From contig CAZAMB010000011.1 of assembly GCA_964486335.1 (NCBI GenBank), positions 62,001 through 126,000 of the forward strand: a DNA stretch of 64,000 nucleotides, in the 5' to 3' direction. How positions within the stretch are numbered: the stretch's first letter is position 1; each line of letters begins with the position of its first letter. Positions 17,471-26,426 of the stretch are shown here, piece by piece. The stretch comes from CAZAMB01 sp964486335. GTDB taxonomy: Bacteria; Planctomycetota; Phycisphaerae; UBA1845. The position numbers and the translations under genes are program-made. A model generated the notes under the pieces. That model was not told the DNA's origin. It did not search any database and saw only the letters and a program-made list of their open reading frames with translations.

Positions 17471-17499
17471 TTGGATGACTTCGCGTCCTGGGCTATAGT
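17471..17499 (+). promoter_or_regulatory. Sigma-70-type promoter of the shikimate fusion gene
   Basis: TTGGAT at 17471-17476 and TATAGT at 17494-17499 with a 17-bp spacer. The -10 ends 30 bp before the GTG start at 17530. The -10 matches that found before the FHA gene, supporting a shared housekeeping promoter type. Confidence 0.6.
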
Positions 17500-17529
17500 C
17501 GATGCGAACCGTGGAGATGAAACACCACC

Positions 17530-19626
17530 GTGACCCTGCTCGTGGCATCCCTGTTTGGCGAATCGGTGGAAGACGCAACCACCGGGGCGCAAGCCGCCTG
17601 GAATCTCGCCGCGGACGCCGTCGAATTGCGCATCGACGACTTCCAAGGCGATCCGTCGGCATTGGCCGTATTCCTGCGAAAAAACCCCGATCGAACGTGG
17701 ATCGTGACTTGTCGCGGAGCGACTGAAGGCGGCCGATCAAAACTGTCGTCGATGGAACGAGCGACACTTGTTTCGCGCATCGTTGAAGGTACCGACGCCA
17801 TCGTCGATGTTGAGCTGGCAGACTGGCAACACAATCCGGACGTGCGAAAGACGATTGAGGCCGCGATCGGATCGAAAACACCCAAGCCTCGGCTGATCCT
17901 ATCTTCCCACCGTGAGCAGCCCGACGCGATGGACCTCGCGCCACAAATCAACAAAACACTGGACGAAAATCAACACGCCGTGGTCAAAGCGGCCTACACC
18001 GCGAAGCACATCAGCGACGCTTTCGCCGCGCTGGACGCTATGCACGATCACAACCGGCGATGCATGGCCATCGCCATGGGCGAAGAAGGCGCCTGGACGC
18101 GCGTGCTCGCCAAAAAACTCGGCGCGTTTGCAAGCTTCGCCTCACTGACCTCCGACGCCCCGACCGCCTCCGGACAATGGACGATCCGCGAGCTTCGAGA
18201 CCATTTCGGCTGGGAGCGGATCAACGCCGGAACGAGGGTCTTCGGCGTGATCGGCGATCCCGTGAGCCACTCGTTCGGACCTCTGCTGTTCAATCATTGG
18301 TTCGCGAAGCACGACGTCAACGCCGTGTACCTGCCCTTTCCTGTTCGAAACGGAAAGACCGGGCTCGCCGCGTTTCTGCGTGAATGCGAAGAACGTCCGT
18401 GGCTCGACATCGGAGGATTCAGTGTAACGATTCCGCACAAATCATCGGCACTGGCTTGGCTGGCCGACGCCGCGGACCCGATGTCGCAGGGCATCGGCGC
18501 GGTCAACACGATCTGCCTCGGTCCTGATGGTCCGATGGGATACAACACCGATTGCTACGCGGCCGTCGGTTCATTGTGCGATGCCCTTGGCTGCGACAAC
18601 TCAAACCTCGCGGACATTTCGGTGGACGTCCTCGGCGCGGGCGGAGCGGCACGCGCCGTGTTGTATGGGCTGCACGAGTTCGGCTGTCGAGTCACCGTGT
18701 TCGCGCGTTCGCCCGACTCGGTTCGACTGCTGACCGAACAATTCAGTTGCACGATCAGGCCGTGGAATGAACGGATTCACCGGACCGGTGAGGTCGTGAT
18801 CAACTGCACTCCGCTTGGAATGCACCCCGGCATCGACGCCACGCCTCTGCCGCCGCAAGCCCTCGCCAGGTGTCGGCTGGCGTTCGATCTGATTTATCGA
18901 CCGAATCCGACACGATTCCTCAATGACGCTTCGGCGGCGGGGTGCCGAACTCTGAGCGGACTCGACATGTACCTGCGTCAGGCGGCCATGCAGTTTGAGC
19001 TGTGGACCGGCAAGCGGCCGTGCCTGACGACGGCGCGGTTGCTTCTTCGACAAGGAGTGGACGCGGAAGACCGGGCGTCGTCCGTGAAATCCGGCGGAAA
19101 GCCCAGCATCGCCTTGATCGGCTATCGTGGTTGCGGAAAGACCACGGTGGGTCGCGCGCTCGCCGAATTGCTCGGCGGCAGGCACGTTGACACCGACGAT
19201 CTCATCGTTCAGACGGCCGGACGCACCATCGCTCAAATCTTCGCCGAGGAGGGCGAAGCGGGATTTCGTCGCCGCGAAACGCAGGCAATTCGCATCTTGG
19301 CAGCCAATCCTCCAGCGGTTCTCAGCGTGGGCGGCGGAGCTGTCATGGAAGAAAATAACGTCGAAGCGATTCGCTCAATCGCCAACATTGTATGGCTGAC
19401 CGCGCCTGTCGCCGTGCTTCGGCATCGCCTTGAAAAAGACGCGTCGGGTGCGGCTTCGCGACCCGGCCTCACGCCGCTGGGGACATTGGCCGAAATCGAA
19501 ACCGTGCTTGCAGCCCGCGAACCCTACTACCGCCGAGCCGCCGATTTCACGCTCAACGCATCAAACGACGATCCAAAGGAACTCGCCCGACAAATCCTCC
19601 GGCTCGTGACGTCGTTCGATCCGTAA
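17530..19626 (+). CDS. Fused 3-dehydroquinase, shikimate dehydrogenase and shikimate kinase
   Basis: Three consecutive shikimate-pathway enzymes (steps 3, 4 and 5) in one 698-residue chain. Residues 1-~222 are a type I 3-dehydroquinate dehydratase, with the catalytic His in LILSSHREQ (H127) and the Schiff-base Lys in VVKAAYTA (K153). Residues ~236-510 are shikimate dehydrogenase: GDPVSHSFGP, catalytic Lys in VTIPHK, Asp in YNTD, Rossmann GAGGAARAVLYG, NCTPLGM. Residues ~525-698 are shikimate kinase: Walker A GYRGCGKTTVGRA, DTDD, FRRRE and VGGGAV. All three active sites appear intact. It starts with GTG after a GGAG, and is preceded by a promoter. Convergent with the por operon. Confidence 0.93.
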   Translation: MTLLVASLFGESVEDATTGAQAAWNLAADAVELRIDDFQGDPSALAVFLRKNPDRTWIVTCRGATEGGRSKLSSMERATLVSRIVEGTDAIVDVELADWQHNPDVRKTIEAAIGSKTPKPRLILSSHREQPDAMDLAPQINKTLDENQHAVVKAAYTAKHISDAFAALDAMHDHNRRCMAIAMGEEGAWTRVLAKKLGAFASFASLTSDAPTASGQWTIRELRDHFGWERINAGTRVFGVIGDPVSHSFGPLLFNHWFAKHDVNAVYLPFPVRNGKTGLAAFLRECEERPWLDIGGFSVTIPHKSSALAWLADAADPMSQGIGAVNTICLGPDGPMGYNTDCYAAVGSLCDALGCDNSNLADISVDVLGAGGAARAVLYGLHEFGCRVTVFARSPDSVRLLTEQFSCTIRPWNERIHRTGEVVINCTPLGMHPGIDATPLPPQALARCRLAFDLIYRPNPTRFLNDASAAGCRTLSGLDMYLRQAAMQFELWTGKRPCLTTARLLLRQGVDAEDRASSVKSGGKPSIALIGYRGCGKTTVGRALAELLGGRHVDTDDLIVQTAGRTIAQIFAEEGEAGFRRRETQAIRILAANPPAVLSVGGGAVMEENNVEAIRSIANIVWLTAPVAVLRHRLEKDASGAASRPGLTPLGTLAEIETVLAAREPYYRRAADFTLNASNDDPKELARQILRLVTSFDP

Positions 19627-19669
19627 ACCCCTCGTGCCTTTTTGCCTCGCTGCCTTGTTGTCTCTTGCC

Positions 19670-21946
19670 TCAGAGCACGTCGCTTTGTGCCATGGCCTTG
19701 AGCCGCGCCCAACGATGATCCACTTCCTGTTGCACCTCGGCCACCACCGGCGCGAACGCCGGCGTGAGCAAATGTCGATAAGCGCCGCCCATCGTGGCGA
19801 ACGCATCGGTCACGGGAATCTTCTTGCCCGACTTTTCCGGATCCACCGTCAACCTCGTGACGCCATGCTCAATCTCAAACAAAGGATGCATGCAGGCGTT
19901 GACCATCGCTTCGACCGATGACGGCCCCACGTGCTCATCCATGCCCCAATTGAGCGGGCACACCGAAATCGCCTTCACGAACGCAAATCCACCCGCCCGC
20001 GTCACCGCCTGGGCCTTTCGCGCCTTGCGAATCATGTCCGCGGCATGGGATTCGCTGGCCGACGCAAGGTACGATGTGAATGTCCCTCGCAGAATCTCGA
20101 GAATGTCCTTGTGGTGCGTGGTCTTGCCGGACTGCTGCGGGCCGACATGCGCGTTCGAATTCTTCTGACCCTTGAATCCCGTATAACAGAGCTGGGCTCC
20201 CGTGTTCATATACCCCTTGTTGTCATACTCAAGAAGAATGAATGGATCGTTCCGCAGCGCCGCCCCGATCACCTGATCCATTCCTATGTCGTCGCCGCCG
20301 TCGCCGCTCACCGCGATTACCGTGATGTCCTCGGGCAGGTCGCCGCGTTGCTTGAATCGCTTGATCATCTCCACCACGCCCGTGGCCGTCGACGTGGCGT
20401 TGTGAAACAGATTGTGAAAATACGGCACCTTGAAACTCGTCAGCGGATAACCGGTCGTCACGACCATCCCGCAACCGGTATTGAAGATGAAGCACACATG
20501 CCCGTCGATGCCGCGCAGGAACAGGTTGAGCGTCGTGAAAATTCCGCAACCCGGGCAGGCGCTGTGCTTGTCGAACCGCGCCGGCATTTCGGACAGAACG
20601 CGGAGGTTCACCTTTCCGTCGCTGGTCGCATTCAGCGTGCAGGCTTCGGCCGCAACCGGTTCGATCGTCGGCGTCGGAGCATAGTCCGCATCCCCCGGCC
20701 AGGCCCCGTGATACCACTTCACGCGCCGCTCGTCGGGATCGTCCATTTCCGGCCAACGTGCCGCGAGTTCATACATCCGCAACGCGTCGTCGCGCACGAA
20801 GTTCAGACCGCCGATCCCGTAGGTTCGCTGGACGATCGTCGCACCATTTCCATCGCGCTGGAGGGCAGCGCCGATTTCGTTGGCCAGATAGTTGTTCGCG
20901 CCATATTGGCTTGCACGCTCGGCCACGACAATCCGCGACGCCGCGGCCAGCGCCCTGACGATTTCCTTTTCAGGCCAGGGCCGCAACACCGTCGGAATCA
21001 CCAGGTTGACCGGTTCGTCACGGCGGGAAAGATCGTCCACGGCATCGCGGGCCGCTTCGCCGGCCGAATTGAGCGCCACCAGGCATCGTTCCGCGTCCCG
21101 ATCCCCGTATTGCTCAACAAACCCATATCGGCGTCCGCTAAGTTTCTCGAAATCGTCGAAGACGGACGGAATCAGCTCATAGGCCCGCGCGAACTTCAGG
21201 TCCATCTGGACTTTCGAGTTGATCAGGTCGTCGTTCATGTACGGTCCGAAGGTGCGCGGCCGATGCATGTCGATGAAACTGAAGCGGCCGTTTTCGCCGC
21301 GCAGCGTCCCTTTGAACGGCGGCGGACCGACGAATTCGCGCACGCTCTCCCGGTCCTTGAAGACCTGAATGCGACGGTTGGCGTGCGACGTATGGAACCC
21401 GTCATAGGCGACGATCGCGGGAAGGTTGACCTTCTCCGCCACCTTGATGGCGATGATGTTGAGATCGTAACACGCCTGCACGTTCGGCGCGAGAAAAATC
21501 AGCCAGCCCCAGCCGAGCGTGGCATACAAGTCGGAGTGACCGTTCTTGATGTTGAGCGGGGCCGACACGTCACGCGTCGAAAGATTGAGCACCATCGGCA
21601 ATCCCAGTCCGGAGATGGCCGGCATCTGCTCGGCTTTCAGCAGCAGCCCGTTCGCGCTGGTCACGTCCACCACCCGACCGCCGGCAATCGCCGCCCCCGT
21701 ACAGATGCCCAGCGCGGCAAGTTCCGATGTTCCGATGATGAAGGAAATATCCGTTTCGCCCTCGGCATAGGCCTTGGAAACCGCCTCTCCGACGTCCGAA
21801 GACGGCGTGATCGGATAGTACCCTTCGGCGTCATAACCGATGTCGATGATCGCCTGGGCGACGGCTTCGTTGCCGTTGCCCAACCACGGGACCTGTGCGG
21901 CCTGACGCGACACGGTGCGGCTTAGCGGCTCAACAGTTTGACTCAT
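19670..21946 (-). CDS. 2-oxoacid:ferredoxin oxidoreductase, fused alpha and beta subunits
   Basis: A two-component fusion of a Por/Kor-type enzyme that oxidatively decarboxylates a 2-oxoacid to acyl-CoA while reducing ferredoxin. The N-terminal alpha part has GNEAVAQAIIDIGYDAEGYYPITPSSDVGEAV and a long domain II. The beta part carries the TPP-binding module: CPGCG, GDGGDDIGMDQV and YDNKGYMNTG. Use ATG 21944-21946 (MSQTVEPLSR): the 105 residues before it in the long ORF overlap the AhpD-like gene in another frame. The start overlaps that gene's stop (ATGA). Pyruvate is the probable substrate, but the motifs do not prove it. Partner: the gamma-delta gene at 22323. Confidence 0.9.
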   Translation of the reverse strand: MSQTVEPLSRTVSRQAAQVPWLGNGNEAVAQAIIDIGYDAEGYYPITPSSDVGEAVSKAYAEGETDISFIIGTSELAALGICTGAAIAGGRVVDVTSANGLLLKAEQMPAISGLGLPMVLNLSTRDVSAPLNIKNGHSDLYATLGWGWLIFLAPNVQACYDLNIIAIKVAEKVNLPAIVAYDGFHTSHANRRIQVFKDRESVREFVGPPPFKGTLRGENGRFSFIDMHRPRTFGPYMNDDLINSKVQMDLKFARAYELIPSVFDDFEKLSGRRYGFVEQYGDRDAERCLVALNSAGEAARDAVDDLSRRDEPVNLVIPTVLRPWPEKEIVRALAAASRIVVAERASQYGANNYLANEIGAALQRDGNGATIVQRTYGIGGLNFVRDDALRMYELAARWPEMDDPDERRVKWYHGAWPGDADYAPTPTIEPVAAEACTLNATSDGKVNLRVLSEMPARFDKHSACPGCGIFTTLNLFLRGIDGHVCFIFNTGCGMVVTTGYPLTSFKVPYFHNLFHNATSTATGVVEMIKRFKQRGDLPEDITVIAVSGDGGDDIGMDQVIGAALRNDPFILLEYDNKGYMNTGAQLCYTGFKGQKNSNAHVGPQQSGKTTHHKDILEILRGTFTSYLASASESHAADMIRKARKAQAVTRAGGFAFVKAISVCPLNWGMDEHVGPSSVEAMVNACMHPLFEIEHGVTRLTVDPEKSGKKIPVTDAFATMGGAYRHLLTPAFAPVVAEVQQEVDHRWARLKAMAQSDVL

Positions 21947-22293
21947 CCCGGTCGTTTCTCCAGATAGTCCAGCGCCTTGATCACTTCCGGCAAATAGGTG
22001 TAGGTTGGTCCGCCCTGCATGACGACGGCCACGCCTGCCGCCTCCAAGATCTGTTCGCGCGTCGCGCCCGCCTTGAGACACTTCTCGGTGTGCATATTGA
22101 TGCAGCCGACACAGCGCACGGCCAATCCGATTCCGAGGGCGATCAACTCCTTTTCGCGAACGCTCAGCGCGCCTTGCTTCATGATCGCCTGGAACATGCC
22201 GCCGAATGCCCGGACCACGTCCGGCATCTGCCCCTTCACTTTTTCCATGTTGGCGGGCCACTCTTCAAAGAATGTTTCCGTTGTCGAAGCCAT
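21943..22293 (-). CDS. Carboxymuconolactone decarboxylase/AhpD-like protein
   Basis: 116 residues with the CMD/AhpD core AGATREQILEAAGVAVVMQGGP and the redox-type CVGCINMH motif (CxxC with a nearby His), as in AhpD peroxidase-reductases. In other family members the Cys pair reduces peroxides or lies at a trimer interface. ATG 22293 is preceded by GAGGG about 8 bp upstream. Its stop overlaps the alpha-beta gene start by 4 bp, and the gamma-delta gene ends 29 bp upstream. Its place between oxygen-sensitive Por subunits suggests a protective or redox role; that is an inference. Confidence 0.85.
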   Translation of the reverse strand: MASTTETFFEEWPANMEKVKGQMPDVVRAFGGMFQAIMKQGALSVREKELIALGIGLAVRCVGCINMHTEKCLKAGATREQILEAAGVAVVMQGGPTYTYLPEVIKALDYLEKRPG

Positions 22294-22322
22294 GTTGATT
22301 CCCTCGCACTTCAAGTTCCTGT

Positions 22323-23261
22323 TCAGTCCAAAAGCTCGCTGCCCGCGAAAGTCAGCGCCCGGCCTTTCTTTGTGTCCGGACACACTTCGACGCAGCGCAT
22401 GCAACCCTTGCAAAACGTTTCGTCGATGCCCGTCATTCGACCTTCTTTCCACAGCAGTCCGCCGGGGTCCGAGCAAACCGTCAGGCAGATTCCGCACGAC
22501 GTGCAGGCCTCCGGGGCGAACTTCGGGATGCGCCCGCGCCCCGCCACGCGGTTGTCGCGCCCTCGCGTGTTGTGCGTCAGCGCGTCGATCGTTCCGCCGT
22601 TGAGCATGTTCTTCCAGCCGATCGGACCGCGCGACATGGCCGGTGGCGCGAGTTGATGCTCGCCGACCGCGAACCGCTCCTGCGTGCAGCTCGTCAGCGC
22701 GCGATCGTACGCGGCGATGTTGGCCTCCACCGCCCGCGGCCATTGCTTCTTGATCAACGCCCTGATCCGCTCATCGGGAAAGTCCAGCGCGCTGCACAGC
22801 AGCGCCAGCAATGGCATGTTCAGACGACTCTTGCACTCAAAGGCGATCTTCGTCGCATCCACGCAAATGATCCGTCCGCTGTGCAACTGCATGGCCTTGC
22901 GGATGTCCGCCGGCGTGCGCACCGTGTTCACGATGCAGACGGCGTCGGCCTGCAATCCGCGGTGAAGGTCAAGCGGCTCGATCAGGTCTGCGTGAAAGAC
23001 CACCAGAAAATGCGGCGTCTGTGTGGGCCCGGATTGACGAACCGGCGTGCCCGGTTCGCAGAACCGAACCGACACGTCGGTCGGCGTACCCTTCTTCTCC
23101 GATCCGTATCGAGCGTCGTACCCGCCGTCGAGACCGAACTCTCCGCACCCGATTTTGAACAAGAGCTTTCCGCCCATGTTGGCCCCGTCGCCGCCAAGCG
23201 CGGAGATGAGAATGTTGCAGAAACCAAGATCGTCCTTTCGCGGAAGCGCGTAATCAGCCAT
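22323..23261 (-). CDS. 2-oxoacid:ferredoxin oxidoreductase, fused gamma subunit and ferredoxin (delta)
   Basis: Residues 1-~190 are the gamma (PorC/KorC) fold: GGDGANMGGKLLFKIG, GTPTDVSVRF, FLVVFHADLIEP and a C-terminal ALDFPDERIRALIKK. After a linker, two [4Fe-4S] motifs follow: CTSCGICLTVC and FCKGCMRCVEVCP, the electron outlet (delta). The first motif lacks the usual trailing Pro. The ATG has GGAG about 10 bp upstream. It is the first large gene of the three-gene por operon, ending 30 bp before the AhpD-like gene. Confidence 0.9.
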   Translation of the reverse strand: MADYALPRKDDLGFCNILISALGGDGANMGGKLLFKIGCGEFGLDGGYDARYGSEKKGTPTDVSVRFCEPGTPVRQSGPTQTPHFLVVFHADLIEPLDLHRGLQADAVCIVNTVRTPADIRKAMQLHSGRIICVDATKIAFECKSRLNMPLLALLCSALDFPDERIRALIKKQWPRAVEANIAAYDRALTSCTQERFAVGEHQLAPPAMSRGPIGWKNMLNGGTIDALTHNTRGRDNRVAGRGRIPKFAPEACTSCGICLTVCSDPGGLLWKEGRMTGIDETFCKGCMRCVEVCPDTKKGRALTFAGSELLD

Positions 23262-23262
23262 G

Positions 23263-23397
23263 TCAGATTCTCCGGCAATCCCTCATCGCAACCAGCGTGC
23301 CACGCCCATTGCAGCGTACACAATTCGCTTCGGGCCGTTGATCCACTCCAACAATCGGCAACTTGCCCTGAGCAAAGCGATGGATTGGACCGCGCAT
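23263..23397 (-). CDS. Possible 44-residue ORF upstream of the por operon
   Basis: The ORF runs from ATG 23397 to a TGA that lies one base before the gamma-delta ATG (TGACATG). Its sequence ends with NCVRCNGRGTLVAMRDC, a zinc-binding-like CxxCxGxG pattern. The tight junction hints at coupling, but no Shine-Dalgarno sequence is visible, it is short, and the Shine-Dalgarno for the gamma-delta gene lies inside it. Could be fortuitous. Confidence 0.2.
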   Translation of the reverse strand: MRGPIHRFAQGKLPIVGVDQRPEANCVRCNGRGTLVAMRDCRRI

Positions 23398-23574
23398 CAC
23401 TTGTAACGCGACCCGAAGCAATGCGGAATGTTCCGATCCGAGTGAGGAATTTCGCGCAACTAAGACGCCGCAACCGGGGATTCCGCGCACCGGCGGCGTC
23501 ACATCCCTGTTCTCCAGCCGCGCGATTGGTATCCATCTTGCCGACCGATCTGGAGAAAGGACGGGATCGCAGGC
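23398..23574. other. Divergent intergenic region
   Basis: Gap between the por operon (minus) and the kinase-like gene (plus), about 310 bp including the possible small ORF at 23263-23397. I see no tRNA and no convincing promoter or terminator. GGAGAAAGGA lies about 15 bp before the kinase ATG, at a loose spacing. Confidence 0.4.
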
Positions 23575-24291
23575 ATGTCACGCCAGGTTGAAATCCAGGC
23601 ATCCGATCGCGCGAGATTGGTCGAACGGCAGATGCGCAACTGGGAACTGACCCGCTCGCAGCGCACCGCCGGCGCGACCGCGCCGAACCGGCAAGTCAAC
23701 GATTTCATCTGCATTTCACGCGAAGTCGGCGCCGGCGGAGGTGAGATCGCCGCGACCGTGGGACGAAAATTGGGCTGGCCGGTTTTCGACCGGGAGTTGC
23801 TTCAACTGATGGCCGGGGATGACGTCGCTCAAAAGACGATCTATGGGACGCTCGATGAGCGCGATGCGGGCTGGCTCGGATCCATGCTGCAAATCCTCAT
23901 GGATAGTCGATTCGTCCGTGACGACTATTTTCGAAAACTGAGCGAGACCGTGCTGGCCCTCGTCCGAAAGGGAAGCGCGGTGTTCGTGGGGCGCGCGGTG
24001 GACTTGATCCTGCCCGCCGGCATCGGACTTCGCGTGCGAATCATCGCTCCCCAACAGGTCAGGTTGAAACGAGTCGCACAACGCGAGCACATCGATGAAG
24101 CGCGGGCTGCACGCCTGATCAACCAGATCGAAGAAGAACGAACCGCCTACATTCGACGACACTTCGGCGCCGGCGGCGTCGATCAGATGCGCTACGACCT
24201 GGTCATCAATCTCGCGCGCATGACACACGATCAAGCCGCGAACGTTATCATCAGGACGCACCTGTTGATCGAAACGCACCGCGCGGAATAG
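23575..24291 (+). CDS. Cytidylate-kinase-like protein
   Basis: Matches the cytidylate kinase-2 type (AAA_33-like P-loop) family: FICISREVGAGGGEIAATVGRKLGWPVFDRELL, then VFVGRAVDLIL (R/D around the GxxxxD motif), RVRIIAP and QREHIDEARAARLINQIEEERTAYIRRHFG. The N-terminal ~45 residues before FICIS are an extra segment. The P-loop is degenerate (GAGGGEI in place of GxGKST), typical of this clan; the nucleotide substrate is not certain. It is transcribed alone, divergent from the por operon. Confidence 0.8.
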   Translation: MSRQVEIQASDRARLVERQMRNWELTRSQRTAGATAPNRQVNDFICISREVGAGGGEIAATVGRKLGWPVFDRELLQLMAGDDVAQKTIYGTLDERDAGWLGSMLQILMDSRFVRDDYFRKLSETVLALVRKGSAVFVGRAVDLILPAGIGLRVRIIAPQQVRLKRVAQREHIDEARAARLINQIEEERTAYIRRHFGAGGVDQMRYDLVINLARMTHDQAANVIIRTHLLIETHRAE

Positions 24292-24308
24292 TGCATCTAA
24301 CAGTCAAG

Positions 24309-24338
24309 TGTAGCGAGCCGCGAACTTCAGTTCGCGCG
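24309..24338. repeat. REP-like palindrome (TGTAGCG plus hairpin)
   Basis: TGTAGCG is followed by a perfect stem CGCGAACT-tc-AGTTCGCG (24319-24336). No T-run follows. The pattern of TGTAGCG next to a hairpin recurs at 44683 and, on the other strand, near 57550. It may serve as a 3' stabiliser for the kinase-like gene or be a dispersed element. Confidence 0.4.
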
Positions 24339-24531
24339 GACTCCCGGAGAGTTGGACGAGTCATCCGCTACGTTTGCAATGAAAGCGCTCTAGAAACTCG
24401 AACGCGCCGAAACCACAACCCTTTCTCGGACCTTTGTTCTTCAAAAGGAAGATGTCGGGCGTTTCAATCGAAAGCCGATGGAAAGGCCGCGCGACGCTTC
24501 TTGGGTCCGTGAGTTTCGCGCGGAGGCGACC

Positions 24532-26238
24532 TTACGCTCCCGCGTACTCGGAATACTCCGGAAACCACATCGCCTCCGAAACAACGGACTCAATCTCCCG
24601 ATCGGGAATCAGCCGCCCGATCTTGTCCTCGCGCGCCTGCCGAATGACCGCGCACGCGATCCGCTGGCTCACTTCGCGAAGCATCGACTGATCGGGATAA
24701 ATCGCTCCCTCGGCCAGTCGCTCCGGCGTCACGAAATCCGCCAGCGTTCGGGCGGCCGTCAAAAACATCGCGTCGCTGACCTCATGCACCTCGGCCAGAA
24801 TGCAGCCCAGCCCTACCCCCGGGAAAATAAACACGTTGTTGCCCTGTCCCACGGTGATCGTTCGCCCGCCATGGACCACCGGTGCGAACGGACTCCCCGT
24901 GCCCACCAGTGCTCGCCCGTCCGTCCAGCGAATCGCTTCCTCGGCGGTGCATTCCGCCTTCGACGTCGGATTGCTGAACGGAAGAATGATCGGTCGCTCG
25001 GCGTGACTCGCCATCTCTCGGATCACAGCCTCGGAAAACAATCCCGGCTGGGCGCTCGTCCCCACGAGCACCGTCGGGCGAACTCGACGAATCACGCTGA
25101 GCAGATCAAACGGACCTCCGCCGTCGAGACCGTAATAGGCACGATCTTCCGACGTCATCGCCACGTCACGCTTGTGGGCGTCCTGAATGACCCGGCCTTC
25201 GAAAAGCAGCCCTTGCGTATCAAGAAATACCTGCGATCGGCGAATGACATCCTTCGCGGCGCCTTCTTCCTTCGCCTGGCTGGCGACCAGCCTCCCGATG
25301 CCCACCCCGGCCGCCCCGGCGCCCGCGTACACAATTCGCTGATCGCACAGTTTTCCCTTGGTCACGCGCAATGCCGCCATGACGCCCGCAAGCGCCACCG
25401 CCGATGTCCCCTGAATGTCGTCGTTAAAGCTCGCGATGCGCTTTCGATAACGATCGAGCACCATGAAGGCGATGTCCTTGTGAAAGTCCTCCCATTGCAC
25501 CAATGCCTTGGGAAACACATCCCGAACGGCCTCGACGAAACGCTCAATAAACTCCTCGTAAACAGCCCCGCGCAGGCGCCGGTGCGGGTATCCAACATAA
25601 AGTGGATCGTTCAACAGGTCGGCGTTGTTGGTGCCGACGTCGAGACTGATCGGCAGACAATGACTCGGATGAATCCCTGCTGCAGCACAATACAGCGCCA
25701 CTTTCCCAACTGGTATACCCATCCCGCCGGCGCCCTGATCGCCCAAACCGAGAATCCGCTCATTGTCCGTCACGACAATCAAAAGAACATTTCGGTACGG
25801 CCAGTTACGCAGGACGTCAGCCATGCGGTTGACGTCGTCGGGCGTTATCCAGAGGCCTCGCGGCTGCCGAACAAGGTGGCTGTAACGCTGGCAGGCATGT
25901 CCCACCGTGGGCGTGTAAACAATGGGCATCAGCTCACGAAAGTTTTCCACAAGAACTCGGTAGAAAAGCGTTTCGTTACGATCGTGGAGAGCGGCCAGTC
26001 CGATGTACTTCTCGATGTCCGTGTTCTTGACGCGAATTCGCTCCAGTTCCAGCTTGACTTGTTCTTCGATCGACAGCGTGCGGTGCGGAAGAAGCCCGCG
26101 CAAACCAAGGCAGTCGCGCTCCGACGGCGTATAGGCAAAGCCCTTGTTGAACATACCGTGCCGCAGTAGATCGATGCCCCTCCGAGACGCAACCCGCCGA
26201 TCGGGAAATGAAGCGCTAGCCGACAACTTCCGGAACAT
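24532..26238 (-). CDS. maeA: NAD-dependent malic enzyme
   Basis: Catalyses oxidative decarboxylation of malate to pyruvate. The family signatures are complete: VYTPTVGHACQRYS, VTDNERILGLGDQGAGGMGIPVGK, YVGYPHRRLRG, FNDDIQGTSAVALAG (the Asp/Tyr metal-binding region), and the Rossmann motif GAGAAGVGIGRL. VGTSAQPGLFSEAVIREM and IILPFSNPTSKAECTAEEA follow. The ATG at 26236-26238 (MFRKLSASAS) has AAGGA 8 bp upstream; the longer ORF has no such signal. Size (568 residues) fits the SfcA/MaeA type. It provides pyruvate, which the por operon on the same strand upstream could use. Confidence 0.94.
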   Translation of the reverse strand: MFRKLSASASFPDRRVASRRGIDLLRHGMFNKGFAYTPSERDCLGLRGLLPHRTLSIEEQVKLELERIRVKNTDIEKYIGLAALHDRNETLFYRVLVENFRELMPIVYTPTVGHACQRYSHLVRQPRGLWITPDDVNRMADVLRNWPYRNVLLIVVTDNERILGLGDQGAGGMGIPVGKVALYCAAAGIHPSHCLPISLDVGTNNADLLNDPLYVGYPHRRLRGAVYEEFIERFVEAVRDVFPKALVQWEDFHKDIAFMVLDRYRKRIASFNDDIQGTSAVALAGVMAALRVTKGKLCDQRIVYAGAGAAGVGIGRLVASQAKEEGAAKDVIRRSQVFLDTQGLLFEGRVIQDAHKRDVAMTSEDRAYYGLDGGGPFDLLSVIRRVRPTVLVGTSAQPGLFSEAVIREMASHAERPIILPFSNPTSKAECTAEEAIRWTDGRALVGTGSPFAPVVHGGRTITVGQGNNVFIFPGVGLGCILAEVHEVSDAMFLTAARTLADFVTPERLAEGAIYPDQSMLREVSQRIACAVIRQAREDKIGRLIPDREIESVVSEAMWFPEYSEYAGA

Positions 26239-26426
26239 CGTTTTGTCCTTTCCAAAAAAGTCCGGGAAGGTACGTTCAGCTTTTGTCGCCAAACGCCCCC
26301 TGTTGGGACAAAGTGAGCAAACCGCGTGCCGCAAAGGCGTCGGATTGCACGTTCGCACCCGAAATCCGCCCGAAAGTCGCCACCCGGACCGCATCGGCGC
26401 CAAATGCCCTTTTCTCAGCCGAGAGG

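Noticed and set aside
19931..21925. 664-residue plus-strand ORF opposite the Por genes
   Set aside because: Arg/His-rich antisense shadow; no family motif and no start signal.
21947..22261. 105-residue N-terminal extension of the alpha-beta Por protein
   Set aside because: It is the shadow of the AhpD-like gene and has no homology; the real ATG (21946) overlaps that gene's stop.
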